Assembly (NCBI RefSeq): GCF_042686195.1
Contig: NZ_JBHUOQ010000001.1
Coordinates: forward strand, 310,001-374,000
Source: Corticicoccus populi
GTDB lineage: Bacteria > Bacillota > Bacilli > Staphylococcales > Salinicoccaceae
DNA length: 64,000 bases
Direction of reading: 5' to 3'
Below, one piece after another: positions 35,898 through 45,034 of this stretch (position 1 is its first letter; each line of letters begins with the position of its first letter). The translations under genes were made by a program, and so were the position numbers. Under the pieces are notes generated by a model. It was not told the origin of the DNA. It saw only the letters and a program-made list of their open reading frames with translations, and did not search any database.

Positions 35898-37358
35898 CTA
35901 TTGGTGTTTCTTAAGTTCTTCAAGTAATTCATCATATTTTGGACTGTTTAAGAAGTTATCAACAGAAATATGATATGCTGTCGGAACTTTTTTCTCTGCA
36001 CGTTCTGTCAATGTTTTCTGGGTAATGATGATGTCTTCATCCCCTTTTAACTGGTTGATGGCAGAGTTTGTAACATCGATATTAATGTCTGCTTTTTTGA
36101 ATTTGTTTTTCAGCATACCTGCACCCATCGCACTGGATCCCATACCGGCATCACATGCGAATACGATTTTTTCTACTGAAGCGTAATCGAAATCTTTGGA
36201 TACTGTTTCATCGACAGCAGTTTCCTGTACAGCGTCCTCTTTAGTCAACGCACCAGCCACTGAAGATTTTTTACCTTTTCTTTCTTCCATCTGTGCAGTT
36301 GCTGCTGCTAAATCTTCTTCTTTTTGTTTAGAGAATCTTAGAATCAGTGCAGCAATTACGAATGAAACAATCGTTGCTACAAGTACACCGGTAATCATCT
36401 GCAGGTATTCTCCGCCCGGTGTCATTGCACCATAAGCTAAAATACTACCCGGTGAAGCAGGTGCAATCAATCCGAAGCCGAGAAGGCTGTATGTGAAGAT
36501 CCCTGATGCACCACCGAGAATTACAGCAAGTAAAAGTTGTGGTTTCATCAGAATGTACGGGAAGTAAATCTCGTGAATACCTCCGACAAACTGGATGAAA
36601 GCTGCACCCGGTGCAGTGGCACGTGCTGTACCTCTGCCAAAGAAAGAGTAGGCAAGCAGTACACCAAGGCCGGGACCAGGGTTGGATTCAAGTGTATATA
36701 AAATAGAACGTCCGATTTCTAAAGACTGGTCTGCTGCGAGTGGTGTCAGGACACCGTGGTTAATCGCATTATTTAAGAATAACACTTTTGCCGGTTCGAT
36801 AAATACGCTGACAAGCGGCAGTGCACCGATTGAGATGATTGCGTCTACACCTTGTCCGAGTAACTGAGTTAATCCAAGCACAACCGGTCCAAGACCGTAG
36901 TAGCCGAGAAGTGCCAGGAGGAATGCTAAAATACCTGCTGAGAAGTTATTGACTAACATCTCAAGACCCTGTTTGATCTTCGGTACTAAAAAGTCATCCA
37001 GTTTCTTAATAGCATAACCGCCGAGAGGACCCATAATCATTGCGCCGAGAAGCATTGGTGAATCTGCTGCTGCAATAATCCCCATTGTTGCGGTTGCACC
37101 AACGACACCACCTCGGACACCGTGTACCAGGTTACCCCCTGAATACGCGATAAGAAGCGGTAATAGGAATCCAATCATCGGGTCAACCATTGATGCGAGT
37201 CCTTCATTTGGTGTAAAACCGTCCGGTATGAAAAATGCTGTGATAATACCCCATGCGATAAATGCTGCGATGTTCGGCATAATCATACTGCTTAAAAATG
37301 TACCGAAACTCTGGACTTTACGTTGAAGTCCGCCTTTTTTTGCTGTTTCTTCTGCCAT
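35898..37358 (-). CDS. mtlA: PTS mannitol transporter subunit EIICB
   Basis: A 486-residue membrane permease: EIIC domain (residues about 1-340, many helices; NNAINHGVLTPL and the GxxxxxGGIHEIYFPYIL region are typical), a charged linker and the EIIB domain with the phosphocysteine motif FACDAGMGSSAMGAG. No EIIA is attached; MtlF supplies it. The ATG at 37358 follows GGGGTGAGAACT. First gene of mtlA-mtlR-mtlF-mtlD. Confidence 0.95.
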   Translation of the reverse strand: MAEETAKKGGLQRKVQSFGTFLSSMIMPNIAAFIAWGIITAFFIPDGFTPNEGLASMVDPMIGFLLPLLIAYSGGNLVHGVRGGVVGATATMGIIAAADSPMLLGAMIMGPLGGYAIKKLDDFLVPKIKQGLEMLVNNFSAGILAFLLALLGYYGLGPVVLGLTQLLGQGVDAIISIGALPLVSVFIEPAKVLFLNNAINHGVLTPLAADQSLEIGRSILYTLESNPGPGLGVLLAYSFFGRGTARATAPGAAFIQFVGGIHEIYFPYILMKPQLLLAVILGGASGIFTYSLLGFGLIAPASPGSILAYGAMTPGGEYLQMITGVLVATIVSFVIAALILRFSKQKEEDLAAATAQMEERKGKKSSVAGALTKEDAVQETAVDETVSKDFDYASVEKIVFACDAGMGSSAMGAGMLKNKFKKADINIDVTNSAINQLKGDEDIIITQKTLTERAEKKVPTAYHISVDNFLNSPKYDELLEELKKHQ

Positions 37359-37391
37359 AGTTCTCACCCCTGTATATTATTTTGTAATTTA

Positions 37392-37420
37392 ATCATAAAT
37401 CAGGGAAGTACTGTTCACAA
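37392..37420 (-). promoter_or_regulatory. Sigma-A promoter of the mannitol operon
   Basis: On the minus strand TTGTGA (37415-37420), a 17-base spacer and TATGAT (37392-37397), 34 bases before the mtlA start. Confidence 0.6.
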
Positions 37421-37438
37421 TACAATTAGGATGCAGGT

Positions 37439-37459
37439 TTGTCACAAACAATTTGACAA
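37439..37459. promoter_or_regulatory. Probable MtlR binding site
   Basis: Inverted repeat TTGTCA-N9-TGACAA, close to the TTGNCA-type MtlR operators known from Bacilli. It lies just upstream of the -35 box of the mtlA promoter, the right place for an activator. Confidence 0.6.
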
Positions 37460-37624
37460 ATGTGGGGTATCGGAGAATCCTTCTTTAAATACATTGGATA
37501 TTTACATATTAAGAAAAGCATTGTATGATGATTGTGATAGATTTTAATGAATTAAATTAGACACATCAATCTTTAATGAGGTGCTTTTGTGAGTGTATTC
37601 GGTATTTAAATAGGACAAATTAAT

Positions 37625-37693
37625 TGAACAGACAGTTACAGTTGCTGTGTCGTTTTTAGTAAACGGATGCAGCTTATTAAGTGTGTCTGTTCA
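37625..37693 (+). ncRNA. Long imperfect hairpin, possible structured RNA
   Basis: A perfect 10-base outer stem TGAACAGACA (37625-37634) / TGTCTGTTCA (37684-37693) encloses GCTG/CAGC (37644-37647, 37670-37673) and CGTTT/AAACG (37651-37655, 37661-37665). It lies in the gene-free stretch between mtlA and the mutS2-like gene (37359-37891). A terminator-like hairpin follows about 75 bases later. No known RNA family recognised. Confidence 0.35.
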
Positions 37694-37766
37694 CCTATGA
37701 AGATACCTTCAGTTCATTAAATGATTATATACAGACTGTATTGTCTTGAATATAATGTGTCAGATG

Positions 37767-37800
37767 AGAAGCTGTGGATATCCACGGCTTCTTTTATTTT
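37767..37800 (+). terminator. Rho-independent terminator upstream of the mutS2-like gene
   Basis: AGAAGCTGTGG (37767-37777) pairs with CCACGGCTTCT (37782-37792), with one G-U pair, followed by TTTATTTTT. There is no gene directly before it, so it ends a leader or an RNA arising in the preceding 250 bases. Confidence 0.65.
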
Positions 37801-37891
37801 TATCAACCGGTGTGTGATGTGTTCATCAAAATCTCTCATTCGGAGGTATCTTCATTCATGAAAATGAAATCATAAATGAGGAGTAATAATA

Positions 37892-39790
37892 ATGAACAGC
37901 AATACTTATGAAAAATTACAGTATGATGAATTAAAGAAAATTGTAAAATCTTATTGTGTCAGCGGGCTCGGCAGACAGCTGATTGACAAACTTGAACCGA
38001 GCAGTCAGTTGAAAGTGGTCGTTAATCGACAGAATGAAACGACAGAGGCAAGAAAAATTATTGATGCCGACGGGAATATCCCGTTTTTCGGCATCACAAA
38101 TATTGAAAGTGTCATTGATAAGCTTGAAAAAGGAATGATTCTTACACCTGATGAATTAGTCAGTGTTTCTGATTTTTTAAGAGGGTGCCGTAAAATTAAA
38201 AAATTTATGGAAAAAAGAGAATTTATCGCACCGGTTCTGTCTGGATATGCAGGGTCCATGACCGAATTTATGTCCATTGAGGAGGACATTAACCTGTCGA
38301 TTAAAGGCGGCAGGGTGGATTCTGCTGCGAGCAGAGAGCTGAAGCGGATTCGAAAAGGAATAGATACTGTTGAAAGTAAAATTACTGAACGGTTAAATAA
38401 GTTTTTAAATAACAGCGCGAACAAAACATATATACAGGAATTTCTAATCAGCAAAAGAGACGACTGTTACACTATTCCAATAAAAGCATCGTATAAAAAT
38501 CAGGTTTCAGGCAGGGTGATTGAAGTATCATCAACAGGGTCTACTGTATTTATTGAGCCTTCCACAGTGTCAAAGCCTGCACAGGAATTGACTGTTTTGA
38601 AGACCGAAGAGGAAATTGAAGCGTATCAGGTGCTGTCCACACTTTCAGGTACGATTATGGCTCATATTTATGATATAAGAATCAATATGGAATTAATCAG
38701 TCAGTACGATATGTTATTCGCAAAAGGAAAGTTCAGCCGGCATATCGAAGGCATCTCTCCTGAAGTAAATGATTACGGTAAAGTAAAGTTGATTCAATGT
38801 AAACACCCGCTTCTCTCAGGCAGTGTCGTGCCGCTTGATTTTGAAATTGGCAGAGACTACCGGGGCTTAATTATTACCGGTCCGAATGCAGGAGGTAAGA
38901 CGATTGTTCTAAAAACGGTCGGTCTTAATACGCTGGCAGTCATGTCCGGCTTTCACATTTCTGCAGAAAAAGGGACCGAGGTGGCGGTATTTGACTCTAT
39001 ATTTGCGGATATCGGAGACAATCAAAGTATGGAAAATGCATTGAGTACATTTTCATCACATATGAAAATTATGTCTGAGTTTATCAGGGGGTCAGGTAAC
39101 AACACGCTGGTACTGAGTGATGAAATCGGAAGCGGTACAGAGCCGGGAGAAGGGGCAGCACTTGCTGTCTCAATACTTGAAGCATTGTATAAGAAAGGGA
39201 CTATCACCGTTGCGACAACACATTATGATGAAATTAAACGGTATTCTGAACAGCACCCCGACTTTATGAATGCGGCAATGCGCTTTAATGCGGAAACACT
39301 TGAACCATTATACCGTCTGATGATTGGTGAATCGGGTGAGAGTAACGCACTCTTTATCGCAGATAAAATGAATATAGATAAAAATATATTGAATCAGGCA
39401 AAAAGGTATATGGATGGTGAAGCATATAATCTTGAGCGTTTGGATGAGAATAAAATCCGTCAGCCGAAAAAAACAGTTAAAACTGAATCAGTCCGACGCT
39501 TCATGAAAGGGGATCGTGTCTTACTTCTGGATCAGGGTGATACCGGGCTCATATACGAAGGGCAGGATCAGTTTAATAATGTCACCGTGTTTTATCGTGA
39601 TGCGTTTTTAAAACTCAATCAAAAGAAGGTTCAGCTCGAAATGTCACGTTATGAATTATATCCGGAAGGCTATGATTTAGATCAGTTGTTTACAGATTAT
39701 GAAACGCGAAAAACAGCCCGTGATTTGGAACGGGGATCAAAGAAGGCTCTGCGGAAAGTAGAAAAGGAAATTAGAAAAAGCAGGAAGTAG
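37892..39790 (+). CDS. MutS2-family ATPase lacking the Smr nuclease domain
   Basis: A 632-residue MutS-like protein. Core and lever regions (about 1-300, with YTIPIKASYKNQVSGRVIEVSSTGSTVFIEP, a MutS2 hallmark) precede the ATPase: Walker A TGPNAGGKTIVLKT, LSTFSSHMKIM, Walker B LVLSDEIGSGTEPGEGAA and THYDEIK. After the ATPase only a coiled-coil-like part and a KOW-like segment (MKGDRVLLLDQGDTGLIYEG) remain; full MutS2 is about 780 residues and ends in an Smr endonuclease domain, absent here. Probably a paralogue of the ribosome-rescue/anti-recombination MutS2. Single gene with a terminator. Confidence 0.85.
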   Translation: MNSNTYEKLQYDELKKIVKSYCVSGLGRQLIDKLEPSSQLKVVVNRQNETTEARKIIDADGNIPFFGITNIESVIDKLEKGMILTPDELVSVSDFLRGCRKIKKFMEKREFIAPVLSGYAGSMTEFMSIEEDINLSIKGGRVDSAASRELKRIRKGIDTVESKITERLNKFLNNSANKTYIQEFLISKRDDCYTIPIKASYKNQVSGRVIEVSSTGSTVFIEPSTVSKPAQELTVLKTEEEIEAYQVLSTLSGTIMAHIYDIRINMELISQYDMLFAKGKFSRHIEGISPEVNDYGKVKLIQCKHPLLSGSVVPLDFEIGRDYRGLIITGPNAGGKTIVLKTVGLNTLAVMSGFHISAEKGTEVAVFDSIFADIGDNQSMENALSTFSSHMKIMSEFIRGSGNNTLVLSDEIGSGTEPGEGAALAVSILEALYKKGTITVATTHYDEIKRYSEQHPDFMNAAMRFNAETLEPLYRLMIGESGESNALFIADKMNIDKNILNQAKRYMDGEAYNLERLDENKIRQPKKTVKTESVRRFMKGDRVLLLDQGDTGLIYEGQDQFNNVTVFYRDAFLKLNQKKVQLEMSRYELYPEGYDLDQLFTDYETRKTARDLERGSKKALRKVEKEIRKSRK

Positions 39791-39797
39791 ATTGAAC

Positions 39798-39826
39798 GGG
39801 GACCGGCATTTGCGCGGTCCTCTTTA
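39798..39826 (+). terminator. Rho-independent terminator
   Basis: GGGGACCG (39798-39805) pairs with CGGTCCTC (39815-39822), with one G-U pair; short T tail. Confidence 0.6.
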
Positions 39827-39923
39827 TCTGCCAAAATGAATTTAAAAAGTTAAACAGTTTTAATTTACAATGTGTACGGTCTTTTATAGAATTATGTATG
39901 ATGACATTTTGAGGAGAGTACAA

Positions 39924-40544
39924 ATGAATAAATTTGATGAACAAATATTAGTTGTGCCAAGAACGCAGCTTTTTAATAATGAAACGAATGCTTTTAATGG
40001 TTTTATTGGTAAAGATGATGCACGTTATGACGAAATAGTTGGAACTTTCGGCGGTTTCGAAGTGAAGCGGCGCGGAGATATGGAGGAAGATCCTTCATAT
40101 AAACAATTGATCAGCTATGTAATTATCCGCTCTCAGGATGATGCGGAAACACTGGTATATAAACGCTTAGGCGGAGGCGGTGAAGAGAGACTTCACGGAC
40201 TTCTGTCAATTGGTGTCGGCGGGCATATGAATGATGTTTCTGAAGCGGAAGATATTAAAGAAAAACTGTTCATTAATGCTGAACGAGAGCTTTCTGAAGA
40301 GGTTGATCTTTCCGGATCGGATCTCGATCAGATTGAAATACTCGGGCTGATTAATGATGATGACAATGAAGTTGGGAAAGTTCATATCGGTCTAGTTCTG
40401 AAAGTCAATGTTCAAAAGGACAGTGTGAAAAATATGGAGGCTGATACATTGTCTTTATCCTGGGAGAATAATCAGGACTTGAGCAGTATGAGTCCTTATG
40501 AATCCTGGAGTGAACTGATTATTCGTGATGCGTATGAACGATAA
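39924..40544 (+). CDS. NUDIX hydrolase-like protein
   Basis: A 206-residue protein with a recognisable NUDIX box, GVGGHMND...ERELSEEVDLSGSDL, in which the REx2EE-like core binds Mg2+. The N-terminus EQILVVPRTQLF and the GGGGEERLHGLLSIGVGGH stretch are typical of a phosphohydrolase group found next to tig in staphylococci. The ATG at 39924 follows GAGGAGAG; frames further upstream lack such a site. Substrate unknown. Overlaps the next gene. Confidence 0.8.
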   Translation: MNKFDEQILVVPRTQLFNNETNAFNGFIGKDDARYDEIVGTFGGFEVKRRGDMEEDPSYKQLISYVIIRSQDDAETLVYKRLGGGGEERLHGLLSIGVGGHMNDVSEAEDIKEKLFINAERELSEEVDLSGSDLDQIEILGLINDDDNEVGKVHIGLVLKVNVQKDSVKNMEADTLSLSWENNQDLSSMSPYESWSELIIRDAYER

Positions 40545-41487
40545 AATCAGTTCACATTACCGTTTTATAAAGAAGGCTGAAAAAGACCTGGTGCAGATGT
40601 TTAAGGAGGGTGCTTCGGCTGATTTTATAAAAAGGTATACGTCCTTTTTGAAAATTACAGATCCGGATATCCGCATAGAAGAAATGTACTATGAATCATT
40701 GGATGATGTGCAGGATTATCAGACAATTATTGATTATGCACTCGGTATGATGAATGACGGGCGTGGTGATTATCAGCTTCATATGATTGAGCTGCTCGGT
40801 GCATTAAACAAGCTGGAACGTTACTATGACGTCATCAGTTTTGCAGATCAGTTAATGGAAGAAAATATTTCACAGGGCTTTAGAATCGATATAGCCAATG
40901 AACGGCATAAGGCAAAACTGGGGCTTGAAAATGCTGTTTTAAAACATACGGAACAATATGGGTCAGAAGAGGTTGAAGATGTCCAGTTTGATGAAATGTC
41001 AAAGGAGGAAACGCTTCAGTTCCTCGCGTATATATCAGAGCAGAATGATACACGGTATGCTGAAAAAGTGGTTGAAGCCCTAAATCGTGACCACAGCCCT
41101 GAAGTGACTACCTTTATGCTCTTATATTTAAAAGATGCCGGGTTTACAGGCGGAATTGACTACAGGAAGTTTAACACTGTTGAATCTGTGGTAATAGAAA
41201 AACTGCCGGTGCTTGAAGAGATGGATTTAATTAAAGTCGTACTTCCAAAAGTGACCGGAAAGCTCGAAAAGACTGCACCGGAAATGGTCGAGGAAGTAAA
41301 AATGCTTGTGATGGGCCATGCGATATACAGTTATCCTAAGGAAAGTCCGGTGGATGCAGCGTATTTAGCAGATGCATACCTCGCATATTTGTACAGTCTG
41401 ATTAATCTGGATATTGATGTTGAAGCCGATGAAAAAGCTATGGAATGGATTTACAGCATTGAAAAAGAGATGAATCAACACAATTAA
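40534..41487 (+). CDS. Conserved hypothetical protein, TPR-like helical
   Basis: About 317 residues, predicted almost entirely helical with a pattern like TPR repeats (YQTIIDYALGMMNDG; YQLHMIELLGALNKLERYYDVI), no membrane segments and no catalytic motif. Start uncertain: three in-frame starts (GTG 40525, ATG 40528, ATG 40534) lie in the overlap with the NUDIX gene. Its place just before tig suggests a conserved staphylococcal gene. No function can be assigned. Confidence 0.7.
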   Translation: MNDKISSHYRFIKKAEKDLVQMFKEGASADFIKRYTSFLKITDPDIRIEEMYYESLDDVQDYQTIIDYALGMMNDGRGDYQLHMIELLGALNKLERYYDVISFADQLMEENISQGFRIDIANERHKAKLGLENAVLKHTEQYGSEEVEDVQFDEMSKEETLQFLAYISEQNDTRYAEKVVEALNRDHSPEVTTFMLLYLKDAGFTGGIDYRKFNTVESVVIEKLPVLEEMDLIKVVLPKVTGKLEKTAPEMVEEVKMLVMGHAIYSYPKESPVDAAYLADAYLAYLYSLINLDIDVEADEKAMEWIYSIEKEMNQHN

Positions 41488-41498
41488 TGTATCAAATA

Positions 41499-41527
41499 TT
41501 GGACTTGTGCGTTGTCTATGTTATACT
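41499..41527 (+). promoter_or_regulatory. Sigma-A promoter of tig
   Basis: TTGGAC (41499-41504), a 17-base spacer and TATACT (41522-41527), 41 bases before the tig start. Confidence 0.7.
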
Positions 41528-41568
41528 GAAAAAGTTATTGAAAAATGTATTAACGGAGGAATTTAACT

Positions 41569-42855
41569 ATGTCTCATAAGTGGGAAAAACAAGAAGGAAA
41601 CGAAGGCGTATTAACAGTAACTGTAGAAGCAGCTGAATTTGACAGTGCTTTGGACCAGGCCTTCAAAAAAGTATCTAAAGAGGTATCTGTACCTGGCTTT
41701 AGAAGAGGGAAAATCCCCCGCCAGATGTTTGAAAAACGTTTTGGTGTAGAATCATTATACCAGGATGCTCTCGATATCGTATTATCACCTAACTATGCGA
41801 AAGCTGTTCAGGAAGAGGATCTTAATCCTGTTGACCAGCCGGAAGTTGACATCGTTGAAATGGAAAAAGGTAAAGACTTAGTGTTCACTGCTAAAGTAAC
41901 AGTAGAACCTGAAGTAAAACTTGGAGATTATAAAGGTCTTGAAGTAGAAGCATTATCAACTGATGTGACTGATGAAGATGTGGACCATGAAATCGGACAT
42001 CTGCTTGAAGCACATACAGAAATGGTTGTTAAAGACGAAGATGAAGCAGTTGCAGAAGGCGATACTGTAAATCTTGACTTTGACGGATATGTTGACGGAG
42101 AACAGTTTGACGGCGGTAAAGCTGAAGGGTATGACCTTGAAATCGGATCCGGTTCATTTATTGAAGGGTTCGAAGAGCAGTTAGTCGGACTTAAAGTTGA
42201 TGACGAGAAAGACGTTGAAGTAACTTTCCCTGAAGAATATCATGCTGAAAACCTTGCAGGAGAGCCTGCAACTTTCAAAGTGAAAATCAATTCTATTAAA
42301 GTGAAAGAAACACCTGAACTTGATGATGATCTTGTTAAAGAACTGGATCAGGATGTTGAAACAGTAGATGCTTTAAAAGAAAAGCTTCATAAAGATTTAA
42401 AAGAAGCGAAAGAACAGCAGTCAGATGCTCAGCTGAAAGAAGACCTCGTTACTCAAGCGAGCGACAATGCTGAAATCGACGTACCTGAAGCAATGGTAAA
42501 TACTGAACTTGACAGAATGGTTCAGGAATTCGAACAGCGTTTATCCCAGCAGGGAATCAACCTTGAAATGTATCAGCAGTTATCTGGTCAGGATGAGGAT
42601 GCACTTCGTGAGCAGATGAAAGAAGATGCTCTGAAGCGTGTACGTACAAACCTGACTTTAAGACAAATTGCTGATGATGAAAATATCGAAGTGACTGAAG
42701 CGGACATCGATGCTGAGCTTGAAAAAATGAGCGGGCAGTTCGGAATCAGTGTAGAAGATATTAAAGCAACTTTAGGCGACCTTTCAATGCTTGAAGGCGA
42801 CCTTAAAGTTCAAAAAGCACTAGATGTTTTAGTAGACAATTCCAAGCAAGCTTAA
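41569..42855 (+). CDS. tig: Trigger factor
   Basis: Ribosome-associated chaperone and prolyl isomerase that meets nascent chains at the exit tunnel. The ribosome-binding signature GFRRGKIPRQMFEKRFG is at residues about 44-60; the FKBP-type domain (about 150-245) has VNLDFDGYVDGEQFDGG and GSGSFIEGFEEQL; the C-terminal chaperone arm is helical. 428 residues, normal. A GGAGG site precedes the ATG. Its own promoter and terminator make it a single-gene unit before clpX. Confidence 0.97.
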   Translation: MSHKWEKQEGNEGVLTVTVEAAEFDSALDQAFKKVSKEVSVPGFRRGKIPRQMFEKRFGVESLYQDALDIVLSPNYAKAVQEEDLNPVDQPEVDIVEMEKGKDLVFTAKVTVEPEVKLGDYKGLEVEALSTDVTDEDVDHEIGHLLEAHTEMVVKDEDEAVAEGDTVNLDFDGYVDGEQFDGGKAEGYDLEIGSGSFIEGFEEQLVGLKVDDEKDVEVTFPEEYHAENLAGEPATFKVKINSIKVKETPELDDDLVKELDQDVETVDALKEKLHKDLKEAKEQQSDAQLKEDLVTQASDNAEIDVPEAMVNTELDRMVQEFEQRLSQQGINLEMYQQLSGQDEDALREQMKEDALKRVRTNLTLRQIADDENIEVTEADIDAELEKMSGQFGISVEDIKATLGDLSMLEGDLKVQKALDVLVDNSKQA

Positions 42856-42880
42856 TCAACTTTTAATCAGAATATAAATA

Positions 42881-42912
42881 GAGCTCTGTAACTCATGTTA
42901 CAGAGCTTTTAT
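42881..42912 (+). terminator. Rho-independent terminator of tig
   Basis: Perfect 11-base arms AGCTCTGTAAC (42882-42892) and GTTACAGAGCT (42897-42907), followed by TTTTATAT. Confidence 0.85.
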
Positions 42913-42940
42913 ATAGAGAACCGGCCGGTGGTTCAGATAT

Positions 42941-42969
42941 TTGATTTTACAGATGATTTCTAGTATATT
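42941..42969 (+). promoter_or_regulatory. Sigma-A promoter of clpX
   Basis: TTGATT (42941-42946), a 17-base spacer and TATATT (42964-42969), 29 bases before the start. Confidence 0.6.
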
Positions 42970-42998
42970 TTATGAGAATGAAAAAAGAGGTGTTTAAT

Positions 42999-44255
42999 AT
43001 GTTCAAATTTAATGAAGAAGACACGAATTTAACTTGTTCATTCTGTGGTAAAGATCAAGAACAGGTGAAGAAGTTAATCGCAGGCAGCGGCGTATATATT
43101 TGTAATGAATGTATCGAATTATGCCATGAAATAATAGAAGAAGAACTGAAAAGTGAGCCTGCGGAAATGTTTACTGAAATTCCGAAGCCTCAGGAAATTT
43201 TAACTGCACTGAATGACTATGTTATCGGTCAGGATAAAGCGAAACGTGCATTGAGTGTTGCAGTGTATAACCACTATAAACGTATTAACCAGAATACAAG
43301 TGATGATGATGTTGAAATTTCTAAAAGTAACATTGCCTTAATCGGACCGACAGGAAGCGGTAAAACGCTTCTTGCACAGACACTTGCAAGAACACTTAAT
43401 GTTCCGTTTGCAATTGCGGATGCAACAAGTCTGACTGAAGCCGGCTATGTTGGTGATGATGTGGAGAATATTCTGCTTCGTTTGATTCAGGCGGCAGACT
43501 TTGATGTAGAACGTGCCGAGCAGGGAATTATTTATGTGGATGAAATTGACAAGGTTGCCCGTAAGAGTGAAAATACGTCAATTACACGTGATGTTTCCGG
43601 TGAAGGCGTTCAGCAGGCACTTCTGAAGATTTTAGAAGGTACAACTGCAAGCGTTCCGCCGCAGGGAGGTCGCAAGCATCCGAACCAGGAGTCTATACAG
43701 ATTGATACAACGAATATCCTGTTTATTCTCGGTGGTGCATTTGACGGTATGGATGAAATTGTTAAACGCCGTCTCGGTGAAAAAGTGATTGGTTTCGGCG
43801 GTGGAAATGCAACGGATGATAAAGACGAATTACTGTCACGTGTCCGCCCAGATGACCTTCAAAGTTACGGTCTGATTCCGGAATTTATCGGTCGTGTACC
43901 GATTATCAGTCATTTGGAAGAGCTTGATGTTGATGCATTGAACTCTATTTTGACAGAGCCGAAAAATGCGCTTGTCAAACAATATCAGAAAATGCTCGGA
44001 ATCGATAATGTAGAACTTGAATTTGATCCCGATGCATTGAATGCAATCAGTGAACTTGCGATTGACCGTAAAACAGGTGCGAGGGGACTCCGTTCTATCA
44101 TTGAAGAGCGTATGGTGGATATCATGTTCAGTGTACCTTCAAATGAAGATATTAAAAAGGTTAAAATCACGCGTCAGACAATTGAAGAAGAAGCCCAGCC
44201 GCTTCTTTTTGATGCAGAGGATAACCCGATTGAATTAGATAAAAAAAGCGCGTAA
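42999..44255 (+). CDS. clpX: ATP-dependent Clp protease ATP-binding subunit ClpX
   Basis: AAA+ unfoldase that feeds substrates to ClpP. The N-terminal zinc domain has CSFCGK and CNEC, Walker A is GPTGSGKT, Walker B IIYVDEIDK, followed by the ClpP-binding IGF-like loop (VIGFGGG) and sensor 2 GARGLRSI. The start MFKFNEEDTN equals the staphylococcal ClpX N-terminus, with GAGGTG upstream, so the ATG at 42999 is preferred over one nine codons earlier. 418 residues, normal. Confidence 0.97.
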   Translation: MFKFNEEDTNLTCSFCGKDQEQVKKLIAGSGVYICNECIELCHEIIEEELKSEPAEMFTEIPKPQEILTALNDYVIGQDKAKRALSVAVYNHYKRINQNTSDDDVEISKSNIALIGPTGSGKTLLAQTLARTLNVPFAIADATSLTEAGYVGDDVENILLRLIQAADFDVERAEQGIIYVDEIDKVARKSENTSITRDVSGEGVQQALLKILEGTTASVPPQGGRKHPNQESIQIDTTNILFILGGAFDGMDEIVKRRLGEKVIGFGGGNATDDKDELLSRVRPDDLQSYGLIPEFIGRVPIISHLEELDVDALNSILTEPKNALVKQYQKMLGIDNVELEFDPDALNAISELAIDRKTGARGLRSIIEERMVDIMFSVPSNEDIKKVKITRQTIEEEAQPLLFDAEDNPIELDKKSA

Positions 44256-44267
44256 GTGTTTAAATCA

Positions 44268-44301
44268 AGAGGCTGTCTGACGTGTCAGACAGCCTTTATT
44301 T
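44268..44301 (+). terminator. Rho-independent terminator of clpX
   Basis: Perfect 12-base arms AGGCTGTCTGAC (44270-44281) and GTCAGACAGCCT (44284-44295) with a very short loop and TTTATTT. engB begins 16 bases later, so some read-through is likely. Confidence 0.8.
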
Positions 44302-44316
44302 GTGGAGTGAAAAGTT

Positions 44317-44904
44317 ATGAAAATTAATCCGAATAAAGTTGAGTTTATGATTAGTGCAGTATCCGATGCACAGTATCCGGATACACCATTAAAGGAAATC
44401 GCATTAAGCGGACGTTCAAACGTCGGCAAGTCGTCATTTATTAACTCGGTAAGCGGCCGTAAAAATATCGCGAGGATTTCAAGTAAGCCCGGGAAAACTG
44501 TAACATTGAACTTTTACAATATGGACGAGAAATTTCTTTTTGTTGATGTACCTGGATACGGTTATGCCAAACAGTCAAAAAAAGAGCGGGAAAAGTGGGG
44601 GAAGATGATTGAAGCCTACTTAACGGACCGTAAAGAATTATCATGTGTTGTACAGCTGATTGATATCCGTCACAAACCGTCTGAAGACGACATACTGATG
44701 TACGATTACTTGAAGCATTTTGAAATTCCGGTCATTGTAGTGTGTACAAAATCCGATAAAATTTCAAAAAATAAAATGCCCCAGCATTTAAAGGTGATTA
44801 GAGAGGATCTTGAACTTGAGGAAACAGATCAGCTTATTCCTTTCTCATCAGTCGACAAAAAAAATCTGCCTCAAGTGATGAGTGCAATGTCTGAATTCAT
44901 ATAA
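44317..44904 (+). CDS. engB: Ribosome biogenesis GTP-binding protein EngB (YsxC)
   Basis: Essential GTPase for assembly of the 50S ribosomal subunit. G1 GRSNVGKSS, G3 VDVPGYGYA and G4 CTKSDK are intact, as is the family stretch ISSKPGKTVTLNFY. 195 residues, normal. The ATG has a GTGGAGTG site. It lies in the conserved place between clpX and hemA. Confidence 0.96.
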   Translation: MKINPNKVEFMISAVSDAQYPDTPLKEIALSGRSNVGKSSFINSVSGRKNIARISSKPGKTVTLNFYNMDEKFLFVDVPGYGYAKQSKKEREKWGKMIEAYLTDRKELSCVVQLIDIRHKPSEDDILMYDYLKHFEIPVIVVCTKSDKISKNKMPQHLKVIREDLELEETDQLIPFSSVDKKNLPQVMSAMSEFI

Positions 44905-45034
44905 TTTGTGACTTTTATTTAAAACTATTATTAATAAGGCACTGTACTATAGATAGAAGCCTTTATCTTTGGTAGAATGGAACTATTGAATATAGATTAA
45001 AGTATTTGAATTAAGTTATCGGGGGGCATTTTCG

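Noticed and set aside
37625..37693. Considered as tRNA or T-box leader
   Set aside because: No cloverleaf, no T-arm consensus and no T-box sequence; only an imperfect long hairpin.
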